From: Azolla caroliniana
Taxonomy: Eukaryota > Polypodiophyta
Assembly (NCBI GenBank): GCA_043228905.1
Contig: JBHGNT010000002.1
Location: forward strand, 26,474,001-26,538,000
Direction: 5' to 3'
DNA length: 64,000 bases
Part shown: one piece after another, positions 1 through 12,100 of the stretch
How the letters are laid out: each line of letters starts with the position of its first letter
Numbering within the stretch: position 1 is the stretch's first letter
The notes under the pieces: model-generated
What the model saw: the letters and a program-made list of their open reading frames with translations, nothing else
Database searches by the model: none
What the model was told of the DNA's origin: nothing
Program-made: the position numbers and the translations under genes

Positions 1-917
1 TTTTCATCAGTAGCGATCTTCACTAGAGCAATCTCACTACATATATTTTAGCATAATAAGCTGGTTTGAATCTACAAACACCATAATATGAAGTTCATAT
101 AATTGATATGTATAAGTGGTGGGCAAAATATTGAGCTATATTTAGCAATTTCCATGCCTTCTGAAGCACCTCTTGAGCCTTTATGATAGAATAAAGATAT
201 ATCACAATTTTACCATAGGGCATTCACCCACTTTTTCTTTTTCTTTGTGGAGACTCAACTGAACCTGGATCGTGTTGCCAAACTCTAGGCTTGTTGTGGT
301 GTAAAACAACAATCCCTTGATACAATTTGATTCCTAAGCTGGTTTATTGTGGCAATGAGAGGAGACTTTGTTGTGCTTTTCAATATCCAAATGCATGCAA
401 TTACTCATATCAAATGACCGTGTTTCGCCATATTTTCCTTTGGAGTATACAATCTTTTTTATGAAACTTGTCTTGGCAAACACATGTTTTACTCTAACAC
501 ATGAGGGGGTATTTTTCATTATGTGAAGTTTGGGCCACTAAGGATGCCCAAAAATGATAATGAATAGCTTTTTTAAAAAGTAATGGAATAATAGATAACG
601 GTATAAAGAACCCAAACTCAATTATAAACATGATTTCAAGGGGGAATATGTCGGTATACTTGTCCACATTTGTAATGTGTTAAGAGTCTATTACTAAACA
701 ATACGTACCATACATGCATTCGCATTTGAGTATGGTAAACACCCTTGAAGTATGGTAAATACCATATTTTTGTATTCAATATTTCACTATAATAGTTATT
801 TACCCTTGAAGGACCGAAAGGGCAAGTAGTGGAGAGGCGCGATGAAGGTGGATTGGTTGAGTTGCACCAGTTCCATGCTATGGTACTACATATGGCTATG
901 GCGAACATTTACATCTC

Positions 918-972
918 CATACATACATACATACATACATACATACATACATACATACATACATACATACAT
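918..972. repeat. (CATA)n microsatellite
   Basis: About 13 uninterrupted copies of a 4-base unit. The same unit recurs at 3711-3735 and 9129-9166, and as its complement-type (TATG)n at 33838-33910. Confidence 0.95.
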
Positions 973-1887
973 GGAGCTTTCGTGTGAACCCAAATTAAAA
1001 ACATCACATAAATATTCGTTAATAATGCAAGAAACCCATCATCATGCAATCCAAATCCAACCACCCCACACATCAATCATGACAATAATAATAATATTAG
1101 TAATAGTATTAGTGAATCGTGATAATAATGTTATTATTATTGTTGTTGTTGTTATTAAAGACATCACCCTCGTCTTTTTAATTAGACATTTGTAGTGGCC
1201 ACTAATCGCATCCTAATCACTAATTGGCCATACATACCTACTCTTATAATTAGCGACCATTTAGAGTTGTCCTAATCAAGGACAAGTTTCAATGGGTGCT
1301 AATTCTATCCTAATCAGGCAATTCGTCATGAATTAATCCACGTCTCCATTAGAGTGGTGGAGAGATGTTGTGAAGGTGGAGGGGTGAAAGGGCAAAAACA
1401 ACATGGAGGTGTGGCGAAGTTCGGTGGACTGTGGAGGCATGGTGAGGGTCGATGCGTTCGGGGCTATCTACTCGACCCTCTATGACGCGGCCAAATCATC
1501 GAAAGTGAGTCAAAAAGAAAATTAAAAGTAAAAAGAAAACATAAGTATGTTTGGATAATATATACGCATTCGTTTGCAAACATATAACAATAAATGTTTG
1601 AGCAAATGAATGCATATGTTACGTTTTATACAATAGTGCAGTTAAATTTTTTTAAAGGTAAATAGATTGGATAGAAGAACCCGTTCCACCCGACCACCCA
1701 TGAGCTCCCATATTGAAAGATATTAGCGGTAGGTTGATTATGTCTTGATCATTTGACTAGTTACTGTAGCTTGTACAATGTTACGTTAATAACATGTGGT
1801 ACATAATATCAACCACTAAGAGCATATATGCATATAAGATTAGAGACTCACATAAATAGATAATTTCAAAACTAGGGTTATAGCCAC

Positions 1888-1888
<1 letters not shown>

Positions 1889-1924
<36 letters not shown>
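1889..1924. repeat. (AT)n microsatellite
   Basis: About 18 uninterrupted AT dinucleotides in intergenic DNA. Confidence 0.95.
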
Positions 1925-1927
<3 letters not shown>

Positions 1928-2207
1928 GCAAACACGCTTGCTATGTTGGCATTTTGGTCTAAATCCAAGTCAACCCCTCTCTCTCTTCCGCATATTTAGG
2001 AATCCGCGTTATATATCCACCTACATGCGTGATTAAAAAGAGACAATGAATTGATAGAATAGTTTAGAAAATTTTATATGAGAGTATTGACTTGTGAATT
2101 TCTCGAGGAGGTGTTTAGGTTGGCGTCACATTACATCATCTAATGACGGAAATACATAAAAATGTGTATTAGACTTCCAAAAGACTAATTCACGTTTGAC
2201 AACGAAA

Positions 2208-2600
2208 GAAGCTAACTATTATTCCTCTTTGGTCTATAGTAGCCTCCATTATTCATCCCTAGGACAACGATTGCAATATGTGGGACTAACATAGCACATG
2301 TACATAGAGAGAGATTATTAAAGCACACAAGAAACTAGATTATTGACATGCACATGAAAGCGACAATGATCATGGACCAAATACAAAGAAAGAAGCTAAT
2401 TATTCTTCATTTTTCTCTCTCTATATTAGCCCCCATCATATTGTGACTAGGTCTACACACATTGCAATTTGCTACATATTGTGACTAGGTCTAGACACAT
2501 TGCAATTTGCTAAAGAGGCACAACTATGTGTGCGGGAGAAGCTAACAGTTTTTGCTTTCTATATTAGGAACCATCATTTTGAGCTTAAGTTCTATCCACG
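2208..2600. repeat. Degenerate direct repeats with a 38-bp tandem duplication
   Basis: The phrase AGAAGCTAA followed by a T-rich run, CTATATTAG or CTATAGTAG, and a CCATCAT-like block recurs from about 2208, 2391 and 2538. Inside the middle unit a near-perfect 38-bp tandem duplication spans 2437-2512 (start CATATTGTGACTAGGTCTA). It looks like a decayed tandem array; no coding potential is seen. Confidence 0.6.
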
Positions 2601-3578
2601 CCAAAAAATAATAAAAGAGACTCTAGAAGACAACACACAAAGAGATTATTAACAATACCCATGAGACTCAATACAATGTAGTAGATAGAGTCCAGCCTAT
2701 GGCAAAGAATGGAGTTGTGTTCTACCTTATGATTTTAACATGACCACATAAACCACTAGGTAGAGAGAGGTTACTTCTCATCAAAGTGTGTAAAATGTTA
2801 ATCTATGGTGGCAAAGGATACTTGTTTACTCTAAAAAGTGTAACATTTGTTTTTAATTTATCAATATACTATGGAAGGCCATGTGCACGACATCGACAAA
2901 CACAATCACCCATATGTTGACCACGAAACTTACTAATATAGTTCTCTACCCAAAGAGAAGTTGGAAATTAAATGCTTTTCCACCCATGTAGTTCCAAAGG
3001 GGCCTTGTGTACACACAAATTCACAATTGTAAGTGGTACCCCACACCCACCCATAGTGTGTAGGCAGCACACCACACTCTCTAGTATCTCCCTCTTTAAT
3101 GTAACTTCAAGAAACGTCTCTTGCTTCTTTTACTTGATTTGGTATCTCCCTCAATCAAATCATCCGAGGTTCCATAGATCTTAGAGGTCATACTAAAATT
3201 TAGCCTTCTATTTCTCTTTCCTAAGGAATGACTTCCATTTGGTTTCTTGGCTATATAAACACAAGGTTTGCCATCATGGTATTTGATGACAAAACATTTA
3301 TTTAAACCAATTGGAAACTTGGAGCTTGACCAATGTTGATTGCCTGAAACAACCTAGTTTTGTGCCTTATAGATAAATGGGTTGAGATGAAGGCAAATTC
3401 TTGATGTTTTCTAGATTCAGCATGGAAAAATGACATTCTCCCCACTCCACATAACACACGCATAATATATATATATATATAGTTGGCTTCTTGAAGCCTT
3501 CTTCGTTAGGCTTTCATCATTTATTCATTGCTTAAAGCCTTGTATTCCATAACTTGCCAACTTGACTTCATCATTCTT

Positions 3579-3581
<3 letters not shown>

Positions 3582-3623
<42 letters not shown>
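3582..3623 (+). promoter_or_regulatory. (CT)n tract in presumed leader of the SPFH-like gene
   Basis: About 20 CT dinucleotides lie 360 bp before the first in-frame ATG of the gene at 3980. CT/GA tracts of this kind are common in plant 5' UTRs and core promoters and can be bound by BBR/BPC GAGA-binding factors; that role here is inference. A (TA)n run at 3685-3706 and a CATA run follow it, so the leader is very low in complexity. Confidence 0.5.
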
Positions 3624-3628
<5 letters not shown>

Positions 3629-3979
3629 CCTTCCACAAAAGATTGTAAAAATCTCTACTTTCTTTCATTTCATGACAAAAACATATATATATATATATAT
3701 ATATATACATACAATGATACATACATACATACATATATAGATATATAGATAAATAGATAGATATATCATATATATAATAGGTGACTATTACTCTTCTACA
3801 AAACAACTAGACTTTTCGTGAAGTTATTAAGGATTCTATGCCACTACATAAAACCCGAAAGCAAGGGAGGAGGACGAGGAGAAGAGGCCATTAACATCAT
3901 AAATATATATTCTAAAACCAAAAGCAAAACCAAACCCAATATTAACACCAATTCTTCTTCTTCTTCTTCTTATGATGGA

Positions 3980-6900
3980 ATGGGCAATCCATCCGAACAC
4001 CACAAAATAACCCTTGCAGAACTCTTCAATAGTTCCCCTACTAAATCAACAGCCCATACCAATGTTGGTAATAACAACAATAATCTTAATCCACAGAAGA
4101 CTACATATGTGACCCCTTCTTCTCCTTCTCCTTCCCCTTCCCCTTCACCTCCTTCTCATTCTAAGAAAACATTTGCCCCACCCTTTACCAAGATATTGTC
4201 GAGCACCGGCAACAACATTCGAAGCTTATCACGGAAGTTGTCGTCGAAACATGTAAGAGATGTTTATATAAACCATTCAGGATCCCTCCTTATAAATCCA
4301 TCATCTGTTACCTCGCCCCCATCGATAAATCGGCATCATGTCCACCACCATGAATCATATGACATTTTTAATGGAGATGATGGTGTTTTCAATGATCAAT
4401 ACAATGAGGTGAGTGCCCCTAATAATGATTGTGGTGATTTGATCGGCCCCATCGATGATGATAATATCGGTCATGTTGATGACCCGATCGACATCAATCT
4501 TAGTACTATCAAGCCGGCAGTGAAATTATATCTAAGCGAGGATTGTGTGACCACCGAATCATCATTTGCAAACCACCAAGTATTTGAACCCAATCATCAT
4601 CTTCACGAAATCGATGATGCCACCATGGTTCCGACGAAGAAGGAGAAGCGCAAAGTCAAATTCCGGGATAGCATCCGTTACATTCTGGTGCCTAATGATG
4701 TGGCGACCGTCTCTAGTGCGAGGAACAATCCTGAGCTCACCAATGATTCTGAATCCATGGAAGTGGATCATATGAATGGGAATCAACTGAAGATTTGGGA
4801 AGAAGAAATGATGCAACATTACAGTTACAGTCCGAAGGAAGAATCGGTGCAGGGAATGAACAATATGACGAAGAAATCGGGGGCGGCGGGATTGTTTGGG
4901 AAGGTAGGGTTGATGACACCGAGGCAGACATGGAAGAAGAGTGGTCATTACTTCTCTCAAGAATTAGGAGGTCGAACGAGGGCGGCATTAAATTGGGCAC
5001 TGCCAGGGAAGAAGAGGCAGTATTATTCACAAGAATTAGGGATGGTGACCACGAGGCAGGCGGGGGCAGGGGCGGTGGCGCCGCTAGATGGTTTGGCGGT
5101 GGCCGCCAAATCTAGCGGTCAAGTGGCGGCGGAGACATGGCAGGATACAGGAGCAGGGCCTGCGGGGTCACATGGCCATGGCCATGGAGGAGGAGGAGTA
5201 GGGCAGCAGGGGGCGCCGCTAAGTTTGGCGGAGGAGTCACGGGGGCGGAAGCAGCAGCTAGTGGTGCCGCCGCTAGATTTGGGGGGGCCGCTAGATTTAG
5301 CGGGGGCGGACGGACGGGACCAAAGAGGAGGAGGAGGCGGAGGAGCATTATTGATGAGAAGAGGAGGGGGTAGGGGACGGGAGAGTGGAACGAAGATAAA
5401 GGTGTATATCGAGGACGGGATGATCGGGCTGGGATGGCAGGACGGCGTCCCGGTCATGCTGTCCGCGGGCGCCTACGATTTCTCCGATAGCACGCACCAC
5501 GGCCGCAGCCGGGGCTTCTCCATCGTGAAGAAAGTGAGTGAGAAGACGGTGTACGTGCGCCACGGGAACCTGAACCGGCTGAGGATAGGAGACGGTGGGC
5601 ACCTCGGGGTGGCTTGGGTGGATGGGCGCCCCCCCGTTCTACTCCACTCGGGATCCGTCTCGTTGTTCTCGTGCCAGGACTTCAGGTTCATCACCACTAG
5701 TGACGACATGCTCGCCCTCAAAGAGTTCACACTCGGCCCCTTCCGTATCGTCAACGTCGCCGACCACGAAATTGGTGTCAAGTTCCGTAACCGACAACCC
5801 CAGGTGCTCAAACCCGGGAGGTAGGTACTCTTTTACTTCCTCTCTCTCTCTATCTCTCTATGTATGTATCTATGTTTTTGTACCAAACCATGGGTAGGTT
5901 TTTTGTGTTTCATCTCATAGGTAGGTTTCAAACTTAGCCGAAGCAACCAACTTCCTTTCCTTCGTTTTGGTTGACCATTAGTTGCGCGTCCGACCTTAAC
6001 TACTACTAATTTCCAGTACATGTATAGTTCCATTGGATTATGACATGACTTTATGAGCTTTTGTCTAGCCAAGGTGGACCAAACATGGTTGGTAGTGGCT
6101 ACAAGTCAAGTGGTAAATTAATATGTAGTGCCTATAGACATATTTTCGATCTACAGTTATATCTTTCACATGAATATTGTACAATGTGCTCTTCATCTTT
6201 TATGACTCAAATCCATTCATTTAATACATAATTTAGTGCTTAAACTTTATCTCGATTTCTTTAATACACTTATATGACTCTCACGAAGTTATGTCCAATT
6301 AATGTGACGGTCCCGTCATACTCAAAATTGGTGTATGATTTACGAACATTAGTCATTGTCTAACTAAAATGGGAAAAAAAATTAGGGATAAGAAAAATGG
6401 CATGCTTTCTATCTCTAGATTCAAAATTTTGAAAATATTTTTGTTTTCATGCATGATGAGCGGTTGTAGAGAAGTCGTTGCATACCTACCTACCTAGATG
6501 CAATCCATACCTTTTCATGCTTTTATATATTGTCATACTTTATATGGCAAGGGCCTTCCCATGCTAGCTTCCTTCAAGTAAGAACACTCCTCCGATCAAA
6601 AGTCCACCAAGATCACACAACTACAACCGCTAGTATTTAAGGTGGATCCCATTATCAAGTTAATTACAAAGATGGAAGGAGTGCATGTGACAAGACAATG
6701 GTCAATGTGACAACAACTATTAGATCATGTGATATGCTTGCATGTTTAATATCCACATTGTAGGGGTCAATGATGTAGCCATGCCATGAATCTTGAGACA
6801 ATAAAAGAGCATTGTATTCAATGTATAATAGTTATAGAGCCAAGGTAAATCATAAGAACTATTTATACCGATGAACTATACTGTGGGGGGTGTTTGTGTG

Positions 6901-9058
6901 GACCAAGCATCTACATAGCGGATGGCCACCTTTGGAAAGGGCCAAACAACAAAAGTGTGATCATTAGCTTGGACACATATGGTATAAATAACTTATAGTT
7001 TCGATATATAAAGGGTTACTACAATGCTCCTTCATCCACTCTAATCATTCTAGGGAGGATTTCACTATTGTTAATGGTGGCAATAGGCATGCTGTTTAAA
7101 AATGAAGAATCCACTCTTCTACCCATGGCTCATCCTAATCACAACTCTTATGTAGTATTGAATGGATACTTAAGGGCTCTAGTTCGCTTACTGAATCTCA
7201 TCTCTGATATATTCAGTCTAGGAGGCAAATCTACAATACTTTCTTCTTTTCTAATTTAATGCTTTGATATCGGTGCTTCATTACATTGGCAATGATGCAC
7301 ATGCCATCAAGATGAGAGGCTAGGCCCATTGATCGACATGATGCATAAAATCTGAGATGTGATTGGAATAGTACATGGAAATCAACGATTTCCTTGTGTT
7401 GTTCCAAGCTTGTTGTTTAATAGTACAAAGGTTGTGTTGTTCTCAACAAGACATTGCATGCGAAAATGTAATGCGAGACCATATGCTTTCTATGTCACAT
7501 AGAGTTTTGATGCACCAAACTAAAGCTACATAGATTACCTTGCTCAATTTCTAGTACTTAATCATAGAAACATGAGGATATATAGTAAACATTCAGGTTG
7601 TGGGTTTCATTCTTGAATAATGGAGATTATCTTGTGTTTTATAAACCTTCTGTAGTACAAAAGTTTGCTTCTAAAATAGGCCTAACAACTTTGACACATG
7701 TCAAAATTTGAAAACCCAATGGGTTGAATACAATAGCATCAATTTGTAGAAGGTGTGGGCATTGGGTAACAAAGAAGTTGATGTATAGTAGTTCAATCTC
7801 GGCAAAAGTTCCACAACATAAAAGTAGAGTGAATGACCTAGGATTCAATACCGTGTTCCCTAGATAGCTACTAGTGTAAACATCTTTGGCATGATTGGTG
7901 ACTCTTTAAAAATATTCAATGACCTACGATAGAGTGTTACATTATGCGGTTGAGACCTAGCCCATCAACGATATTAAACAACAATCTTGTTAATCTAGAA
8001 ACCACACTTAGTTTGGTATACCTATTTTGAGGGACTCGTCAAATGTGAAAGGAGTAGATGCATGTTTTATGTGATGGTTCATTGTTGCTACCATACTAGC
8101 TTGTGAAGAGTAGGACAAATCAAGTGGACTAGCAAATTGTTTAAGATGAGTCACGAAAGGCAGATTAAATTTACTCATAATCATTGCAATTTGTTGAAGA
8201 TAATGTTTAACAACATGGTCATATAATGCCTCCAATATTAATTTGCTCCATGTACGCCATTTAGATGAGGCAGTGTGTGACCTCTTGTTTATGTCATTGT
8301 CGTTGAAGATTATTATACCATCTCTAAATTCCAAAATATTATTCATGCTTGACTTAGTTGCACACATGGAAATGCTCAATATTTGGTAAAATACTTATTA
8401 ATAAATTAATGCAAACTCACCAATAGGCAAGTGATGATGTCTACACGACCCTTAAACATCTAGACTGGTCAATTAGAATGTAAATATATATATATATGTT
8501 TGTTTTTCTCGATCTTTTTCATTGCTAGTGTGAAATAAAAGCATAAAAATATCTTACACTTAGATACGAGCTATTCTAAATTCAGAATCCTTTTTCTATA
8601 CCAGACATTACTTAAGCATGACAAAACTGGAGGTTTTTGCTGGGTTTGAGTCATTATTAAAGAGACAAAGTAAAATCGATGGAGTAATAGCAACATCAAA
8701 AGATGACACGAAAGTAATTGTTGACATAGTCTTAGAATGGCAAATAAAAGCTGAAGATGCGACTTTTGCCCGCCTTGCAAATATCAGCGATGTTGAAACT
8801 GTTGTTTGTGAAAAAACTCGCCGAGCCTTTCATTTAGTTATGTGGGACACCAATGCACAGGATTTACAGGTTGAGATAGTGAAACAAGGTGATGACCTTT
8901 TGCAATCTACAATTAACACAACATCATCAACTCTACAATCTTCCTTTAAAGACATATCCGCCAAAGTCTCAAGAGAGTGTATGGAACTCTTCGAAGAGGT
9001 AATCAAGTTTTTTAAGTTGAAGAGTTTATGTGAAGTTTATGATGCTAGAAATGGTTGA
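3980..9058 (+). CDS. Band-7/SPFH-like protein with long disordered N-terminus (two exons)
   Basis: Two exons, 3980-5820 and 8605-9058, join in phase 2 across a 2.8-kb GT-AG intron (donor GTAGGT, acceptor CTATACCAG) to give 764 residues. The open frame extends upstream to 3818, but only from a GTG; the first ATG is 3980 (MGNPSEHHKITLAELF). A small overlapping upstream ORF (3972-4010) makes the start less sure. Residues 1-470 are low in complexity (Ser/Pro, His, Asn, then Gly/Ala). From about 471 comes a compact region with three related blocks of form DG-x(2,3)-G-x(2)-W-x-DG-x-P near residues 475, 536 and 594. The third block runs across the intron into text typical of band-7/SPFH domains: HEIGVKF, LKPGRHYL, then TSKDDTKVIVDIVLEWQI. 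The C-terminus is helical and ends DARNG. Prohibitin/stomatin relatives scaffold membranes; function here is inferred. No transmembrane segment is evident. Exon 1 from about 4860 is strikingly GC-rich. The intron shows no recognised gene. Confidence 0.7.
5081..5118. repeat. GC-rich palindrome inside coding exon 1
   Basis: Two inverted copies of the core CCGCTAGAT-(n)-TTGGCGG lie head to head within the coding exon, forming an imperfect 38-bp palindrome. Further direct copies start at 5215, 5269 and 5287. They are translated as repeated PLDG, PLSL and PLDL peptides. Confidence 0.75.
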
Positions 9059-9134
9059 TCATGCCATTTTCATGGTATGATGATGTGAGATTAAACCACA
9101 TAATGGATTTATTCTTTCTCACCATGCATATACA

Positions 9135-9170
<36 letters not shown>

Positions 9171-12100
9171 TATATATGTATATGTATATTCTACAATAAT
9201 CATGTTATAACGATGTGGTGTGCCATTTGTTAACCGCAGGGATGGACAATCACCCTATGGGATTTGCAATTGAGCAACATGATAATATCGCACAAATCCC
9301 AATTTGTACAAGATAATATGTAAAATAAATAAATCTTAGTGATGGTATGTTATGATGTCCCTGGGAGATTTTTCATATGAAACCCTAAGAATGTACATAG
9401 TGTATAATTGTTATAAAGAGATACATACAATGCCAGATTGATTCATGATTTTTATCATTGTATATTGAGTGAAAACACTCAATCTGGTCTTTGAAGGAAA
9501 TTTATTCCATGACTCTTTGAAAAGAGTGGTGTGAATTATGTTCTATTCAACAAAATATAGTTTTTGCGCTATATTAAGAAGCTATGAGGAGACGATGTGA
9601 ATGGAAAATGAAGCAGCAAGGAAGCAAGGAGGCGACAAGAAAGAGGAATCCATTAAATGACCAAACCAATTTTAATAATGCATCTGTGATGTTAGGGCGA
9701 TTGAGAAGCACTTTACAATAAGAGGATTCGTTTGGTGCCATTGGCAAATACATGTTGATGGATGTACTAAGGGGCTTTATATTTGGTAAGCTTTTGTGAA
9801 ATTGCATGGTTTCATATTATTTCTCAACATGTAAGATATTTGTACAACATATTTCCTAACCAATTCATCAAGTAACAAATGAGGGAGCCCACTGTGTGAT
9901 ACAGTATGATGCTTCCTTCAATTGACCTAAAGAAATTGAAGGAATTGTTACATCATCATAGACACCAAGCTCATTCAAGAATTAACAAGAAATTGGCATA
10001 CCAATAAACAATGTATAATAGTGGAGCTATTTGTATGTTGAAATTCATTGGAAGAAACTTGTAATGTTGAGCATCGGACTTAGAAACACAAGTTTTGCTT
10101 TTTATGTTTATTTTAATGATTTGAACTCTATATGAAAGTGGGGCAATTCATGACAGCATGCTTTGCTCTTAATATCGTGTCTCTAAGTCTACACCATTAT
10201 AATCTGTTGTCATTATAGATGTTTAATTATTTGCTTGTCCTTTCTAAAACATGATTAATTTCACTTATAATTTCTTCAATTCCATAATTCATTGTTATTG
10301 TAAGACGAAACTCTTTAATAAGCTTTAATTATTTGCTTCTCATTTCCGAAATCAGATTTAATTTCACTTGTAATTTCTCTTATTGAATCTTAAGCTATTA
10401 TCCTTACTAATTGATAGTTTAGTTAGTGGTGCATTACACCTTATTTCATAAGGTAAGCTAGAATTTAATGTTTAGCATACACTTTTCTAAATTGTGATTT
10501 TTATTAAAGTCACATGACGTGTCTGTTGTGAACTTGCTATAGCTTTTATATTGTACACGTTAGGCCATTACAATGAACAAGCATGCCTTTATTAAAGACA
10601 TCTTTTATGAGTTGCACTTGTATATTGTGAATTTAATTAGTTCAAATATTACAAAATTGTTATTTGGGGGTTATGAGTTTCAATGTTAAAAAACATTTGT
10701 ACATTTTTATACACGAAGGCTAGAAAAATTGTCGATAAATAAATAAATAAAAAGAGGTGAAGACAACCCCTTGGCATCGTTTACATGTCAATTAGATCTT
10801 GTTCTTTCACCCTGCAAACATCTTACATACATTTTATCTTTTCAATGTGGGAAACTACTTCACCGTTGGTGTTACCATGTCAAGATAAAAGAAATTCACA
10901 TAAAATGTGAGGTGATGTGTAGGCTCTCCAAGAAGTGATTCTTCATAGGAGAGCCCCTATGATAAATGATGTGTATTCCATTATGACTCTCTTTGTTGAT
11001 AAGGCATCCCATGAAGAGGGACCCTAGTTTTTGTATTTGCATGTGACTTTTTTGCATACATTGTCCCACATTACACAATTTGGGTGGGGTTTTGATTGCC
11101 CAAATCTTACAAAGGCAGAAAATTTCCATCTCTTAAGGGACGACAAGACCTTCAAACGAGGGTTATGAAACACATATGATATGTTTATATTCCTTAATGG
11201 CATTAAGAAACATAGGAGAGATTAGTAGTGTCAATGACAACTATAAGTTTAGGATTCAAACACAAGGCTTCAAGATTAACGTTGTCGTATCAAACAAATA
11301 TGAGCTAAGGAAGGCTTGAAGGAGATGCACTTCTAGGGACATTTTGTATGAGGAGAGCATGCTTGGAAGGAACCTAAACTTTAAGTCTTTGAGTCTTGGC
11401 ACTCAAATAGATCAAATACAACATGCAACCTTTGATTTCCATTATGTAGGCAAATGCTACATAACCATGCAATTTGTTGTGAGTGTGACACACAAGATCT
11501 ATGTGCAATTATTTGGGCAAGTGCAATAAGTTTTCCAAGGAAAACACTAATCTTACACCCATTCCGAAATTTGTTTATTTGCTTAAATTAAATAAAATTG
11601 GACATAAATTTATTTGTGTATCACATGGAAAAATCTTTGATTGTGACTTTGTCCTTCAACAAGGTTCCTATCGTGGCTTTTCACCCCACCTATGAATTTC
11701 ACAATACTCTCTCTTCAAAATATTAAGATCAATGTCTTGTTTTTTGGGGAAAAAAAGGATCAGTGTCATGTTTTTAATGATGACAATATACCCTTAACAT
11801 TTTAGAAATGGTTAGAATAATGTAAATACCCAAAAACACTGACAAAAGAGAGAGAGGTAGATATAAGGTTCTAGCACCACACCACCAATTTGAATATCAT
11901 TCTTGCATCTGAGTACCAATAACAATAGTTTTAGAACACTATGAATGAGGTTTTTGGAGGTTCTATGTCACATGCATGTGAATTTTCTTTTGTCAAGTAG
12001 ATTTACATGTTCAATCCCTGTTTGAAGTTTCTTTTTCAGAATAGTCTTTTTTGAAGACTTAATCTAATAGTATACTTTCCTCAATATTTAATCTAATAGA

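Larger units (their letters stand above)
1..3581. other. Intergenic region, left end of window
   Basis: No convincing coding exon is visible; the open frames are short, low in complexity and mostly lack an ATG. The stretch is AT-rich and holds two microsatellites (CATA near 918-972, AT near 1889-1924), a set of degenerate direct repeats (2208-2600), a foldback near 1555-1628 and a segment at 700-800 that resembles part of a VPS51 intron at 29078-29200. The right end runs into the CT-rich leader of the next gene. Confidence 0.6.

Noticed and set aside
3818-3979. N-terminal extension of the SPFH-like protein
   Set aside because: The frame is open but starts at GTG; the first ATG in frame is 3980.
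4562-5811. Several long frames antisense or shifted to SPFH exon 1
   Set aside because: They overlap a GC-rich coding exon and carry Pro/Ala or Arg runs, as expected of shadow frames.
8008-8379. 123-codon minus-strand frame inside the SPFH gene intron
   Set aside because: No recognised domain, and its only neighbours are intronic AT-rich sequence; kept as unexplained intron content.
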